From Nemophila menziesii (lineage: Eukaryota > Streptophyta > Magnoliopsida > Boraginales > Hydrophyllaceae): DNA of 64,000 bases. Positions 43,225 through 56,193 of this stretch are shown piece after piece. How positions within the stretch are numbered: the first letter of the stretch is position 1; the number at the start of each line of letters is the position of its first letter. The stretch lies in contig JARWIR010000094.1 in the NCBI GenBank assembly GCA_029959085.1, forward strand, positions 1,364,001 through 1,428,000, in the 5' to 3' direction. The position numbers were made by a program, and so were the translations under genes. The notes under the pieces were generated by a model. That model saw nothing but the letters and a program-made list of their open reading frames with translations. It did no database searches and was not told the DNA's origin.

Positions 43225-43660
43225 ATAACCCCGAATAGGGCTGCACACGAAAACCGCAAAACCGCTCAACTTACACGACCAATAGTTTGTAGTGGGCCAA
43301 TTTTTTTTATGGTTTTGGTTTGGTTCACTGTTTGGAAAAAACCCAATCCGCGGGTAACTGATTTGGCCCAATTTTTTTTGTGTAACCCTAGCTATAAAAA
43401 CTGTGGGATAAAATATCCCACCTCATTTACTCTTCCTTTGTAGGTTGTATGAAAACTTTATCTCTCCCTACAACTTTATCTCCATTTTTTTAGTGTGTTC
43501 TCCGAAAAACCCTAAAGAAAATTTATTTAATCTAATTAACTCTGAGCCTTATCTATCTTTTTATCTATTTAAATATGCTAAGGTGTTACGTTTCTCTGTA
43601 GATTTACACTATTCCTATGGTAGTTCGGATGGTTTTTATCAACATTTCCAGCAAGGTATT
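43225..43660 (+). promoter_or_regulatory. Captured promoter and 5'-leader-like segment, unit 4
   Basis: GTGTAACCCTAGCTATAAAAAC at about 43380, AAACCCTAAAG at about 43508 and a CCAGCAAG-GTATTTTC donor-like site at about 43650. Preceded by a degenerate GGTTTTGGTTTGGTT tract and AACCGCAAAACCGC, a motif common in plant repetitive DNA. Confidence 0.4.
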
Positions 43661-45054
43661 TTCTCTTTTTTCTTCTTTTCTACTCTAGATTATTTATTTT
43701 AATTTATTTTATTTAGATCTACTGATGTTTTGTTGTATACTTTTTATTGATTTACAGTTTAAATATTTTTATTTTGGTATAAATCCATTAGCCAAAGAGC
43801 GTGGTACAGTTCATTGTTGGGTAATATTCTTGTGTCTAAACTTATAAATTAATTTTTTTGTTATTTGTGTATTTATGTATTTTAATGTTTTTCTGTTGTG
43901 ATGTTTTTTTTCTACTGTTCATGGATAAATGCAGTCTTTATTTGTTGAAATAAAAAACTGCATGTATTGAACTAGTACAAAATCAAAAAAATGTATTTGG
44001 TTAAAATATTCCTGGAAGAACATTAGATGAGGTTGTTGGTACTTACCTTTGAATCATCAAGAGTTATTTATTGTGGTTTGGATTAATTGGTTGCTTCAAA
44101 TACTTAGATTTTTATATTATCTTGTATTTAATATGGTGTTACATCTGTTTAATTATTTTACAGAACAATTTTTAAGCGCAGATGGAGGATTGCGGTAATT
44201 GTTCTTTACTTTTAATCATTATCTATTTAATTATTTAGTAATAGATTTAAGTTGTTGCTTATAAGAAACCTAAAGAAGTAAGAATATGATATTAATTTTT
44301 TTTACAGCAATTTGCACCATTTGTCCCTGTGTTTTGCAAATTAATCAAATATACCCGTCTTTCAAAATGTATGTGTTATGCAAAATAATTAAAATATACC
44401 CTTCTTTCAAAATGTAGCAATTATATAGGGTTATTTTTACAATGATAATACATGGTTATATTTGTTACTCTTTAAGATAAATACAGGGGTTTCTTCTTGG
44501 ATAATAATAGATTTTTATTACAAATTGGATAAGATAACCTTGTACTACTTTAATGCTTCATATTTTTAAGTCCAAAAACCATTTTGGGGCCAATACACTA
44601 ACCCGCTTTTTCCTATTTTAGTAGAGTATTGGATTACTGACAAAAAAAATAGAACGTAGAATATGATAAAACCTAAAATTTCACTTTATTGATTTAGAAA
44701 ATGTAAAAGAAATTACTCTAATTTCTCCATAATCTTTTTGAAAATTAGATCATATATTACCTTTATAGAATGTAATAGAATATTGTGTCTCCTTTTTTAA
44801 TCATTGATCTCATTTGACGAAATCAATTTTTTGTAATTCTAATGTGTATTATTGTGTTTAATAGAATTTAACTGAAGTAGATGATTAATAAGAAAAACGA
44901 ACAGAGAAACTATATATTTATATTTATATTTATACTTATAAGAGTATAATAACCTTTATTATATATTATGCAAAATCGGAATAATTCTTTACTAATGTTA
45001 GTGAAAAATATAGGTATGACATTAGAAAAATTCCATATGCAAAGAGATTGTATC

Positions 45055-45441
45055 ATCCCCAAATACAACTCTAAACATGCATATAGATAAATGTCATCTT
45101 AGTAAATTTTTAGAAACAACACAAATAGTGGCGGGAAAGCTACAACCAAGCGACCAAAGATGTAGTGAGGACATTTATGCATCAACCTACCCTTGTACAT
45201 TGGAGTATCTTGATACAGTGAGGGAACAATTATTCCATCAAGCTACTTTTTATCTTAGAACTATATGGCATTTTCGTATAAATTTGTATTGACGAAAAAT
45301 ATTTATAGATGATGATGAGCTAATTGAAGAAGGAGATAAAGAAATTGTACACGTGGCACCAAATAATGTGGAAGAGATGAGGGATCAAAACTAAAATTTA
45401 ACAATTTTTGAAGTAAATACCGGGACAGTTGTGTTCTAGGA
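45055..45441 (+). pseudogene. Captured gene fragment upstream of the DUF724-like hairpin, unit 5
   Basis: Longest readable piece of this flank: HIDKCHLSKF, IVAGKLQPSDQRC, YPCTLEYLDTVREQLFHQA, then a stop after FRINLY. From about 45307 the frame DDDELIEEGDKEIVHVAP leads into the DUF724-like segment. YPCTLEYLDTVREQLFHQ looks like genuine protein, but I do not recognise its family. Confidence 0.45.
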
Positions 45442-45620
45442 TTTGGGAAACAGTCGAATCAATGGATGTATTTACAAGAATGCGACAAACGCTACAGTTT
45501 TCACCTTTGAATGAATATGACGAGAGATCCCGCGAAGAACTTGCGATAAACTTGATGATGAAATTTGCTTATAAAGCCGATATGATATCAAGATTATGTG
45601 TAGATGATATGAAATCTACC
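45429..45620 (+). pseudogene. DUF724-domain gene fragment, open reading frame retained, unit 5
   Basis: Reads SRIWETVESMDVFTRMRQ, then LQFSPLNEYDERSREELAI, NLMMKFAYKADMISRL and CVDDMKSTDI without the stops present in unit 4. The segment covers most of the DUF724 core as I remember it but has no start, no Agenet domain and no C-terminus. It is open to 45680 only by reading on into the spacer. The better-preserved frame suggests unit 5 is closest to the captured sequence. Confidence 0.7.
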
Positions 45621-45836
45621 GATATTATCTCATTAGGACTATCCAAAATACCATTAATAATACTCGTATCTTTCATATGATCTACAGATAATCTTGATAT
45701 CATATCCGCTTTATAAGCAAATTTCATCATAAGTTTATCGCAATTCTTCATGGGATTTCTCTTCATTTCAAAGGTGAAAAATGTGGAGTTTGTGGCATTC
45801 TTATAAATACACCCATACATTCGACTGTTTCCCAAT
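45442..45836. repeat. DUF724-like inverted repeat, unit 5 (right arm cut)
   Basis: Left arm 45442-45614, spacer 45615-45670, right arm 45671-45836. Beyond 45836 the right arm is replaced by sequence equivalent to about 5872 of unit 1, so only the inner part of the unit 4 hairpin survives. Confidence 0.88.
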
Positions 45837-45847
45837 TTATTCGACAA
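45671..45847 (-). pseudogene. DUF724-domain gene fragment, antisense arm, unit 5
   Basis: On the minus strand: GCIYKNATN, FFTFEMKRNPMKN, then LMMKFAYKADMISRLSVD. The first half is shifted in frame relative to the left arm (an indel near 45770) and the second half is in frame. Confidence 0.65.
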
Positions 45848-46364
45848 GTTAAAAAAAATATTTTTTTATCATTCTCTTTAATTTCATTCTTCTCTATTCT
45901 GACAAAATAATCATCTCATCCATTATTCTCATTGTCTTTGTTTTTCCATATTACTTCGTTTTTCCAGATTGATTCGTCTTTATTTTTCTTTCTTTTTTTG
46001 ATCACTTACCTTTTTAGGTATTTTTTTAATTTAATAATCGATTCTTCTTTAGCACATTAATAAAAGGTTCAAATCTTGTCAACTACTAGTACCCAATCTC
46101 TCATCTCATTAGATACTTTACTCGCTCTCTCTCTCTTGAGAAGTTTTGAGACTTTTCATAATCTAATGGTCATAAATTTTATATGTTCATATTAATTGCT
46201 CATTTTCTATTTTTCAATCTAGATTATATATCTGTATTGTATATTCGTTTTCTAATTTTTAAGGTTTTTTCTATTTAGTATATTTCATTTATTTTCTAAT
46301 CGATTTTACTCAATATTTTTTATGTATGAGCCTTGAGTCTTTCTCGGTCTGCTTGTGAAGAGTC

Positions 46365-48030
46365 CTCTAAGGAAAGAAAAAGGGAGTATTGTAATTCAAT
46401 TAGATAAAGTGGATGAGAATGTATTAAGAAGTTAAACTTCAACATCTCGTGTGATTAAGAGTTTCTTTGTGGTTGAGAAGGCATTTCATATATTGTCTAA
46501 AAGGAAAATGGGCTCCAAAACTATTGTGTTTGTATCAAGTGGTGAAGAGATGTATCTGGGTGTAATAATCTTGTCAAGTGATATTATAATTCAGGAAATA
46601 AGGTGAGTGAATTAAACCTCTGTGATATGGTTTGTGGAAATTTGTAGAAGGTTAGTCTAATGATTTTCCCTGATTGGCATGTTTGTAATTCTCATGCTTC
46701 CCCTCTGAAAGCAATTGAAGGAGGACACCAAGAGTTATGTGAGTATAAAATCTTCCATGATTTATCGTAATATTACGGAAATCAAGGATAGTAACTTTAG
46801 TTTTGGGACATTGGAGGCTAGTTATGACTTACCTTTACTAATTAAAAGTGTTTTTGAGATGGGGTTTATTACTTTGTCTAGACTTTTGAGATAGAGAGTT
46901 TTTCTATGAAGGTTAAGTTTAATGGAAATTTTTTTTTTCCAGAAAATTATTAAGAAGATAATAAGCTTGATAGGAATATTTTTAGTAAGTCTCCTAATTT
47001 CTACATGGTAAAGATCATGACTAGTATTCCCTGGAAATGTATTAGAAAAATTATTATCAAAGATAATATTTTAAAAAATATATTGGTGAGTCCTCTTAAA
47101 AAATTATTGAAAAGTTATTTAATATTCGAAAAGATTGTTTGATAAGACAATTTTTAGTAAGTCTCCTAATTTCTACATGGTAAAGATTGAAAAGATATTG
47201 GTGAATCCTCCTGGGATTAAGAGTGAAAAGACATTGGTGAATCCTCTTAAAAAATTATTGAAAAGTTATTTAATATTTGATAAGATTGTTTGATAGGACA
47301 ATTTTTAGTAAGTCTCCTAATTTCTACATGGTAAAGAGCATGACTTGTATTCCCTGGAAAGGTATTGGAAAAATTATTATCAAATATAATATTTTAAATA
47401 TGAAATTGTTCCACTTTTAAAGTGAAGGAACTTATAACAAGATACTTGAGCAGGTGTGGAACTTTAGAAGCAAAATCATGTTGTTAAGAAAGAGGGGTCA
47501 TGATATGATGCTTGAAAAGATAGATACTAAGATGTTCAATACTAAAGATGATTTCACTAAAATTGTAGATAAAGGATGTAGTTTTATATGTGGGTAGTGC
47601 AATTCGTGTTGTTGATCAAATAGACGCAATTATTGTTACTAGACCAAGATTGACCTAGTATAGATTGTGTATTGAAATTAATATCTCTAGAAACTTAATT
47701 CATAAAGTTTAGGGTTATATTAATTAATAAATGTGTCATGATGTTAAAGTGGTTTATGTGTGGTATTGCCTACTAAGTGTAAGGTTTGTAAGGAAGCAAT
47801 TATAACATTGTGGATTACACTAAGAAAAAGAAAAAAATGTAGGTAAATGTTTAAGCACCATGATAAACGATTGTTTCTACATTAAATGTAAGGGAGGTCA
47901 ATAGGTCCTTCTAAATTCATTAAATAAATTAAAATAGATGTTGTGTGTCTACTAGAAACTAAAATGGTAAAATCTAAATATGATGAATTTTATAAACATT
48001 TCATTGGTTGGGAATAATGTAATGATTAAT
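46365..48030 (+). pseudogene. Decayed LINE with local triplication, unit 5
   Basis: Same element as 6340-7745. A segment containing AATTTTTAGTAAGTCTCC and CTACATGGTAAAGA occurs three times (about 46980, 47151 and 47305). The zinc-knuckle segment AAGTGTAAGGTTTGTAAGG (about 47777) keeps both first Cys codons. The ORF2 start with CTAGAAACTAAAATGG lies near 47951. Confidence 0.65.
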
Positions 48031-49719
48031 TCTTGCATTTCAAACTTGACAATGATAAAAAACATTGGGAACACTTGTTTAAGCATTGGGTGAACTGTTA
48101 TTGAACACTAAGTGGTACATCAAACACCGAGCACAATTATTTACCATTGAAAAAAAATATTTAACACAAAATTTCAAAATTTAACACTAAAAAATAACGA
48201 AACATTTCATTTTTTATTAATACACTAACCAATATACATTGAGAGCTTTGACCTTGACACACGGGTTAAAAATATTATCATAAAAAAAGCTTATTATATT
48301 ATTGATAAGACTGAAATAGTTACCGCGTCCCTCATCAGAGGCTAACCTAGTTCCTGTACCAAACATTTCTTGAAATCACGAATGTTCAGTACTGTTCCTG
48401 CTCCTTGAGTGTACAATATGGATATGTTCTGTAAACATCCGAGATCCATTTAATCTTCCTCTTCAATTTTATCTTCAGTTGCACATCTTTTAACAGAGGG
48501 ACTTTGACAACAATCAAGAAATTGAAAAAGGGTAAAATGCAATTTTTGTTATGAGAGTGTGATCAAGTAGTTGAGGTAAAATATAACATAGTTCATCTTT
48601 GTTTCAAAAGCTTCAGATTTTACACAATTAACAGAATAAACTATGATCTTTGATGTAATGTAAAAGTAAATACAAGAAAATTTAAAAGAAAGAATCCTAG
48701 AACATTTTTTATTGTGATGCTATGTATTTTGACAAGTATTGGATCAGTGGTTTTAATAAAAAGAAAAGGTTATTGTGTTTAATATATGGACCTATAATGT
48801 ATTCAGGACTTAACCGGTGAGGGTTAAAAGTCTAAAAGTTAAATTTGGTTGACATAAATATTGAAATACAATAACTAAATTGTATAAATAAGTAACTCAA
48901 TGCATACTAAAAATCAACAAAAAATTTATATTCCAAATAAGACTTATAGATATCTACTATGAAGACTTAGAGTATTTTATAAGCTCACTATTTTTTTTTC
49001 AAATACTTTTTTTCCAAATACATTTTTTCCAAATACATTTTTTCCGACAAATTCGCATTGAATAACATTCTCATCTTTGAATTGTTTTTGCCAAGTTAAA
49101 ATAGAGGAAATTATCCCAGATAAGAAAGTTTCCAATAAGAGGGTGATATTCTAAGAGTATGCTTGTAAAAAATTAGGCATAAAAAACAACACTTTAAGAA
49201 TTATGATGATAAGTGTTTGATCAATGAAAAATCAACCACAAACATCAGTGTGTCTAGCAGCAAATAAAGAAGTCTCATGTAACAAGATTTATTTTTCTAT
49301 TATTACAAAATTAACCATTAATTCGAGGTTCTTTGTTTTGGTTTTCGTAAAAGTTATTTGGATACTGTAAGGTAAATTAAAAATTAAAGGTATAACATGA
49401 TATATTATAAAGTTAGGTAGGGGTTTGATAATCGTTTTGAGAATCTTGATTGTAATGTTATAGAATTTAGTGTTTGTTCCATGTATTAATTTTAAGTGGT
49501 GCATGTTTAAACTAATCATGCATTTATATCCTGCAAGTTGTTTTGTAAAAAAATTATTTTATCTTTAGATAAAAAAGGTCTAATTCTCTGTAAAATATTC
49601 CTTCTTTTCTAATAAGATTACCTAGTTAGTTGAGATACTTTTGTTAGAAAGCAAAAGGTGAGTGTGGCATAGCCTCTAATAGGGCTGCACACTAAACCGC
49701 AAAAACACACACGACCCAA

Positions 49720-50345
49720 CACTTGTGCCTAATATCAAGAAGATATCATGTTATGATATAGAAAAGATCTTCAATTTCTGTGTACTTTTGCCTAATGGTA
49801 AGAGTGTGGAAGTAAAAATAAATAAAACTCGCAATGAAATTCCATTGAATGAGTTTGATGATCTGGTAAAACAAGAATATATGAGAGATTTAGAGTCTAA
49901 GAAAATCCAAAGACTAGTGAACTGGAGCAGCGATGATTTACATTTTGTTGAGGATTTATATGACATAGAGATTCGTAAGAAAATGGATCTCAGGATTTTT
50001 AAGCAGAAGCATAATAGGCTCTTGCCCAAGGTTTGACAATGTTTTTGTCATGAAAATTAATGTCCTTTAGTAGTTTACATTATGAAATAAATTCTAAGTT
50101 CTTGTTCTGTGTTTTGGTTTGTAACATGACGAATTGAAGGAATCTAGTACATTCACGTTTGTATATTTACATACATTCTAAATTATTATTATTTATTTAA
50201 CAAATGTGTGCATTATACTAATAGTAATACTCAGTGTGTTCTTAATTTGCTATGACAGAATATGTGGGATCTTACCCCACATACAGATTTATTAATGGAG
50301 CTGCCTTCAAAATATACATTTGAGACAACCCTTGCTGACTTGATA
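49720..50345 (+). pseudogene. Lone GMI1-like GHKL ATPase gene fragment, unit 6
   Basis: There is no inverted partner here. Exon 1 (about 49725-50030) reads KISCYDIEKIF, NEIPLNEFDDLV, NWSSDDLHFVEDL and ends with the good donor AAG then GTTTGA. The acceptor of exon 2 is lost (TAACAT for TAACAG, about 50127) and exon 2 is one base short. Exon 3 (50259-50345) reads MWDLTPHTDLLMELP and YTFETTLADLI before GTAAGT. MWDLTP is the form I recall for intact GMI1-type proteins, where units 1, 2 and 7 have MLDLTP. This copy is thus closest to the source at that position. Confidence 0.75.
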
Positions 50346-50574
50346 GTAAGTTTATATAATTCATTTAACAAATCGAATTTAGTGATTTGGAAGAGGCCAG
50401 AGGCTCCAAACCCATTTGTGGAACTGGTGTTGTCACTTCAAATCTTTGTAATATGATAAGACAATTCCCAAAATTGTAAATATGTTTTCCACCATGATAA
50501 ATAAAGATAATAAATTAATACAAGAAAAATAAATATAGAGTTAAAACATTTATTAAAGTTTTTGTATGCATTAC

Positions 50575-51435
50575 CTTGTGGATATTTCAAGGCTTGGATT
50601 TTTTATTGTTAGCTCAGAACAAGATATGAGTTCAACCTGCAATATATAAGAAGTAATTTAAGATCAATAATGTTGATTATATAATCATGACATACTCTTT
50701 AAATAGGATTAAATGCATAACATGGTTATTTTCATACTTGTAAGGAGATTTATGCTCTCATACCACATAATTTTATATGAAAAATTAATTAAATTATACC
50801 ACAAAACAAAACTAAGCATTTAAAATTGAGAATAGTTATGTCTAAAAAAATTGCTTAATGTCATTATGATAGAAATATTTATTATGATGAATATATTTTA
50901 GAAAAATGATAAAAATAATATAATATAATTTTATTATAGTAAATATTTATTAAACATCTATTTTTATATGAAATCAACTCACTTAGAAAAAAAATCAATG
51001 AACATAAAGGTTAGTAAAATAATTCTACAAAGAAAATGAACTTTGAAATAAAAAGGAAAATAATGGGACACCTAGATCTCACTTTACAAATGAAAGGAAC
51101 CTAACTATTTTTATGGTATAAAAATGTTAGATATTCAGCCATTATTCATCATTAAAACACTCAAAACAGTAAAAATAAGTATTTCAGCAATAATGAATCA
51201 AAACTAGTCTATATTAGATCAATAACATGTTACGCACAACCCATATATAAATTTGGTTATATAAATGATCTAAGTAAATTGTAGAAGGATTGAAGATTAA
51301 AACATTCTTATTGTTAAAAGACGGAGAGCTAGAAGACTCAAGATTATACATACCCGTTGATCTTTATTTTGTAGAATGCTTTAAGAGAAAAATGGTTTCC
51401 AAAAAATATAGGATGTAGGGTGAATAAGGTTAGGG
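50575..51435 (-). pseudogene. Two captured exon-like segments of an unrecognised gene, unit 6
   Basis: Internal exon 50575-50636 keeps its splice borders but with AACTCATATCTTGTTC (a substitution changing SSF to SCS-type codons). The upstream exon ends at 51354 and has a 4-base deletion shifting its frame. Confidence 0.45.
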
Positions 51436-51870
51436 TGGAAGAGGGAGAGGAGAGAGAGTGGAGAGAGGGGTATTTAAGAAGAGAAGAAAATAGTGTTGTA
51501 TGTTTTATTTTAGAGCCCACATTGTCATAACATAGTTTTTTTGCTATCTTTATCGTTTTAAAATTATTATCAATATAGCCCCTAAAAGATTGAATTTATT
51601 TTCTAAGACCTCATTTTTCTTGAGATTTGTTTTAATTTTAATGTCGAATAAGACAAATTGAATATGTATAGATCCGACATTTAATGTAATTAAATTAGTA
51701 TATATCTATTATATATTAAAGAAACTTATGCCTTTTCTCATTCAATAGTATTAATGAGTTTTTCCAAAGAAGAATTTAAAAAAATGTGAATTCATTTGGA
51801 ATAGTAAATTATTAACAGATCATTTAGTATTCTTAGAAATTGAGGTTATACCTTATTAAATTATATTATG

Positions 51871-52101
51871 TGCCCGTTTAGAAGTGTTTTTCTAGAAAAA
51901 CACTTAAAAGTATATTTAATACTTTTAAAGTGTTTTAAACCCCGAAAAACAATTTTGTGAGAAACACTAAATGTGTTCTTCTTAAAAAAACAATTAAAGT
52001 GATTAATGATGTCAAAATTATTTTTAATAATTTTTTTAACTTTTAATTTTTATTCAAGAAGAACTTTTTTCTTTTAGAATAAGTACTTCCAAACAAGTCT
52101 T
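51871..52101. mobile_element. MITE-like element, unit 6
   Basis: Ends TGCCCGTTTAGAAGTG and ACTTCCAAACAAGTC; the left end is the best preserved of the four copies. Confidence 0.55.
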
Positions 52102-52344
52102 ATATTGTATTAATTATTTTAAAAATAATAATATATTATTTATAAACTGAATCTTCCCATTTCGAAAAGGGTAGGTGCGGTAAGAGTATTGAAGATAATT
52201 CCTAATTAATAGTTTAATTACATAAAATTTAGAATTTTAACTTTGATATATGTTGAGTAAAAAGTAGTCTACAAAAGTTTACAGCCCAATATATTTATTT
52301 TTTAAAATATTATACTTCTTGTTAGATTTGTATTAACCATAATT

Positions 52345-53365
52345 TAAAATATATCTGAATCATGAATATATAAAGCACTTCACTAATTTATCAAATATTA
52401 TACGATTGAATAGTCTTGGATTAATCTTCATTATATGATTGTGCTATTATATATAAGTATATGATATTTGATAGTCTATAATTTAATATCTCTGGTTCAA
52501 AAAATGTAGTGGCTATTCCATTGCTAAATGTGTAGGGAACGTTCTCTTCCACCTAGGCATGTCTTTCTCGAACATATGTTTAATCTTAGATAAGAAAAGA
52601 AATCTCACATATATGAATTGGATGATGGTTTTTGCTTAAACTCCTTTATTGTATTTCTATTTTCAGTTTAATGTAACAATATAAAATCTTTGAATAGTCT
52701 TCTCAATATTTTTTTTACTAGTAAGTATGATAAATTCATATTCTGTTAGCCTTATATAATGTTTTATGTTTATAATTCGTACAAAATTTTGAGTTTTTTT
52801 ATCATTATATTATTTAACTATCTTTTGAACTATTTTTACATTATATAGAATATGTTATTAATACTATATACACCCTTTGTTTCAAAATAATTGTCCACTT
52901 TAATTTTCACACATATTAAGAAATGTAATAATTATAGCGTTGAATTGCTTAATTTTTTAACTAGTGTATCACTTTTTGAAAAAAATATTTAATACAATGA
53001 TACGCCATTTAATGATACAATGTATTTTTCTAATTATAATTAAGGATAATTAGTTATTTCTTCAGTATGAATCATAACTCGTGGGAGATATTATGCTTAT
53101 AATTCCAAAATATAATATACTTAAAAGATAAAGATAGAAACAATAACTATGTTATGATGGTCTATGTTTGGATATGTATATAAGTATATATATAATATTG
53201 TAAATTCCAAATACACAAATACACATACACATACACACAAAAGCAATTTCACCTTTACCACGTCACTACAAAGGCATTTTTATCTTAAAGCAATTTCGTA
53301 AACAACATCAACACCAACAATAGGTATGTAATTTAAATCTTGAGTCTTGTAGCTCTTTGTCCTTC
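52345..53365. other. About 1.0 kb insertion unique to unit 6
   Basis: Unit sequence stops at ACCATAATTT and resumes at AAGATGGACTATTTTGAG, replacing about 20 bp of the other units. The inserted DNA is AT-rich and has no gene. It includes CACCCTTTGTTTCAAAATAA (about 52871), resembling the CTCCCTCCGTTTCAAAAT end of plant Stowaway MITEs, and a CA-rich tract (ACACAAATACACATACAC, about 53212). I found no clear terminal repeats or duplication. Confidence 0.55.
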
Positions 53366-54128
53366 GGAAGATGGACTATTTTGAGTCATTCTTATGGACC
53401 TTCCCCAAGTGTTTGTAATCTTCACTTAGGGCATTCGACATTTAAAAAGAAAAGTATTTAAAAAAATTGTTTTATATGTATGAATATTTGTCATTTGTAT
53501 AATTAAATATATATTTACTTATATTGTCATTAATTAAAAAACTAGTTAATATCGAGACTTATAATTAATTTTTTGTTTAATATAGGGACCTTGAGTATAA
53601 TATTTCATATTATAAATACATATAGTGCATTTAATTCCAAAAACCATTTTGGGGCCAATATCCCAACCCACTTTTCCCTATTTCAGTAGAGTATCGGATT
53701 ACCGACCAAAAAAATGGAACAAGAAATATGATAAAACTTAAAATTTCACTTTCTTGATATAGAAAATCTAAAAAAATTATTTTAATTTGTCCCATAATAT
53801 TTTTGAAAATTAGATCCTATATTACCTTTATATAATGTAACAGAGTATTGTATCTTCCTTTTTAATCATGGATCTCATTTGACTAAATTAATTTTTCGTA
53901 ATAGTAATGTGTATAATGGTGTTTAATAAAATATAATTGAAGCGGATAACTAATAAGAAAAATAATCAGGGAAACTATAGATTATTTTATATTTATACTT
54001 GTAAAACTATAATAACCTTTATTATATATTATGCAAAATCGGGATAATTCTTAATTAATAGTATACACTTTATCAATGAAAAATATAGGTATGACAGCAA
54101 AAATTTGTCCCATATGCAAAGTGATTGT

Positions 54129-54787
54129 AAGGGCGGATACCTTCAAGTCCCAGGGGGCTCAAGCCCTCCCCCCTTGAACCCGTAAATTTTAGAATACGTC
54201 AATGCAATTTTGTTCCGAAAAATAATTTAAACCCCTATGAATATTTATGCAAACAGTGTATAATGTAAAGAACACATAAGTTATTATGGCTTAATAGTAT
54301 AGAACTTTGTATTTTCGCATTAAAATGGAGGTTAGGTGTTCAAATTTTAGCAATTGCTTTGTCTTTTTTATTAAGAAAGATTTATGTTATAAATTTGTCA
54401 AACTTTTATAAAACCTATTTTGAGTTTGATGATAGTATTAGTTAGTAATTTATTATTTATATTACTCAAATAAAATTAGTATTTAATTTTTACAAATGAT
54501 TAATTTCTCATCTTTAAAAATTAAAATATAACATATGGTATATTAATAATTTAATATAATACAACTAATACCATATAAATTAAGTGTATATAATGGTGTT
54601 GGTTTACATATTTTTGGGGTAACTAATAACAGATAAATCCATCAATTAAAGAAAAAAAAACGTCAAGACGTTGGATTCTCTTAGTTGCATTGCTAGTTAT
54701 ATGACCTTAAAAAATCTCTAGAAGTATTGACTCCTGACTCCCATATATTTTAAGCCCCCTCTCAATTTAGTTTATGGATCCGCCTCT
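54129..54787. mobile_element. hAT-like non-autonomous element, unit 6
   Basis: Left end AAGGGCGGATAC and right end GGATCCGCCTCT. The central GGGGCTTAAGCCCCC palindrome is degraded to GGGGCTCAAGCCCTCC, and an extra CAAACAGTGTATAATG piece is present near 54250. Confidence 0.62.
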
Positions 54788-54790
54788 GAT

Positions 54791-55115
54791 CCCCAGATAC
54801 AACTCTTAACATGCATATGGATAAATGTCATCTTAGTAAATTTGCTGGGACAACACAAATAGTGGCACGTAAGCTACAGACTAAGCAACCAAACCCGGCC
54901 TTGTACATTAGAAGAGCGGGATACAGTGAGGGGAACAACTTTTCCATCAAGCTCAGGAACAACTTTTCCATCACGCTCAGGTATACCTGCAAGTCAACAT
55001 ATTGATCCCCAAGGTGACATCGATAGGAAAGGGAAGAGACATGTGGCGGAAGAACCCGAAAGTAGCAATTCTCGTAAAGGAAGGAAAATACCATCTGGAC
55101 GTAGACACCAGTTAT
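54791..55115 (+). pseudogene. Remnant of captured gene next to DUF724-type fragment, unit 6
   Basis: Best reading of this remnant: DIDRKGKRHVAEEPESSNSR then KGRKIPSGRRHQ, open from the duplicated AACAACTTTTCCATCA (about 54936 and 54960) to CACCAG then TTATAAT (about 55107). The donor GT is lost here. Confidence 0.5.
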
Positions 55116-56193
55116 AATATTTTTCTCCCTTATTCATTAATAGATATCATGATCCTCGTCAAGTATTCATAACTTCCAGTTGGTCCCTGGTTATTTAAGT
55201 TTATCTTCGTAATTTTTTATTTATATTATCGGTTTGTATTTTGTTGTTTATATGATATAATATAGGTTACTTTAAAAAATTTATGGACTTATAGTGAGAT
55301 TAATTTAAAAAATAGGAAACATATTGTTTAATTTTTGCATAATGTAATTTTTTATTCGGTTTCAATTGGTCTATTTTTATAGCATATCTTATTAAGCTTT
55401 TAGTTATAGTATTTGTATGAATATTTTGTTATATATTTGATAAATATAGGGTATATGTATAACATAGGTACTAATAGTGTGATTATATAAAAAACAAATT
55501 ATGTCAATTTTTGTAAAAATATAGGGACCTATAGTGCAATTAAATTAAAATAAAATATACCATTACCCCAATCCCTTAGCCTCCTATAGAAGTATCTTGA
55601 TCCACCCCTTATTAATATTATATGAATTATTTGAATTATTTAAACATAAAAATAATGAAAAGAATAACAAGTCTTATTATGCGCCATAATTCTTAACACT
55701 ATTATGGATTTATAAGAGATGAATTAATCATTAGTTAAGAATGAAATTTCTAGGAGAATAACACATGTTTTATCTCTTGATAAGACATAATGATTTTTAT
55801 TAATGGACTTATCAAAAAAAAAATGTTACACTGAAATTATTCTAATCTAGTTTGATTATGGTTGGGTAAGTTGATATAAGGTTACTCAAACTTGGTCAGC
55901 TTTTGATATTTTATTAAAACTTAATAATTTAAAATGAAAAACTCAACAATCGTTATAAAAATAAAAAGATTAACAACTCAAAATGTAAAATACAATTACA
56001 ATTTTGCATTGTAAAAATTAATCGAAATATATTACAATCATGAGTAATTTATGAAATTTAAAAAACATACAATCTTCAAATGTTGATCTTTAAATATAAT
56101 CGACAAATTAAAAAAAGTATTTTTTTTATTATTCTTTTTAATTTCATTTTTCTCTTTTCTAACAAAATAATCATCTCATCCATTGTTCTCATT

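Larger units (their letters stand above)
31964..44569 (+). repeat. Macro-tandem repeat unit 4, older variant without the GMI1-like block
   Basis: The unit starts at the TCCAAAAACCA segment that lies at about 3434 in unit 1, so the 3.6 kb block with the GMI1-like hairpin is missing. It is interrupted by the LINE at 32241-37066; the flanking repeat resumes at 37067 in perfect order. It lacks the hAT-like element at about 37270 (empty site). It carries a full DUF724-type inverted repeat (37485-38282), the decayed LINE (39895-41320) and a promoter-like segment (43225-43660). Many substitutions and small indels against units 1 and 2 suggest an older branch of the array. Confidence 0.85.
44570..49719 (+). 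repeat. Macro-tandem repeat unit 5, truncated older variant
   Basis: The unit begins at the same point as unit 4. It has an empty hAT-like site at about 45052, a DUF724-type inverted repeat whose right arm is cut at 45836, and the decayed LINE with a local triplication (46360-48030). At 45837 it jumps from the hairpin to sequence equivalent to about 5872 of unit 1. It stops at about 49719, within the sequence equivalent to about 9425, where it is fused to a lone right arm of the GMI1-like repeat. The promoter-like segment and tail are missing. Confidence 0.82.
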
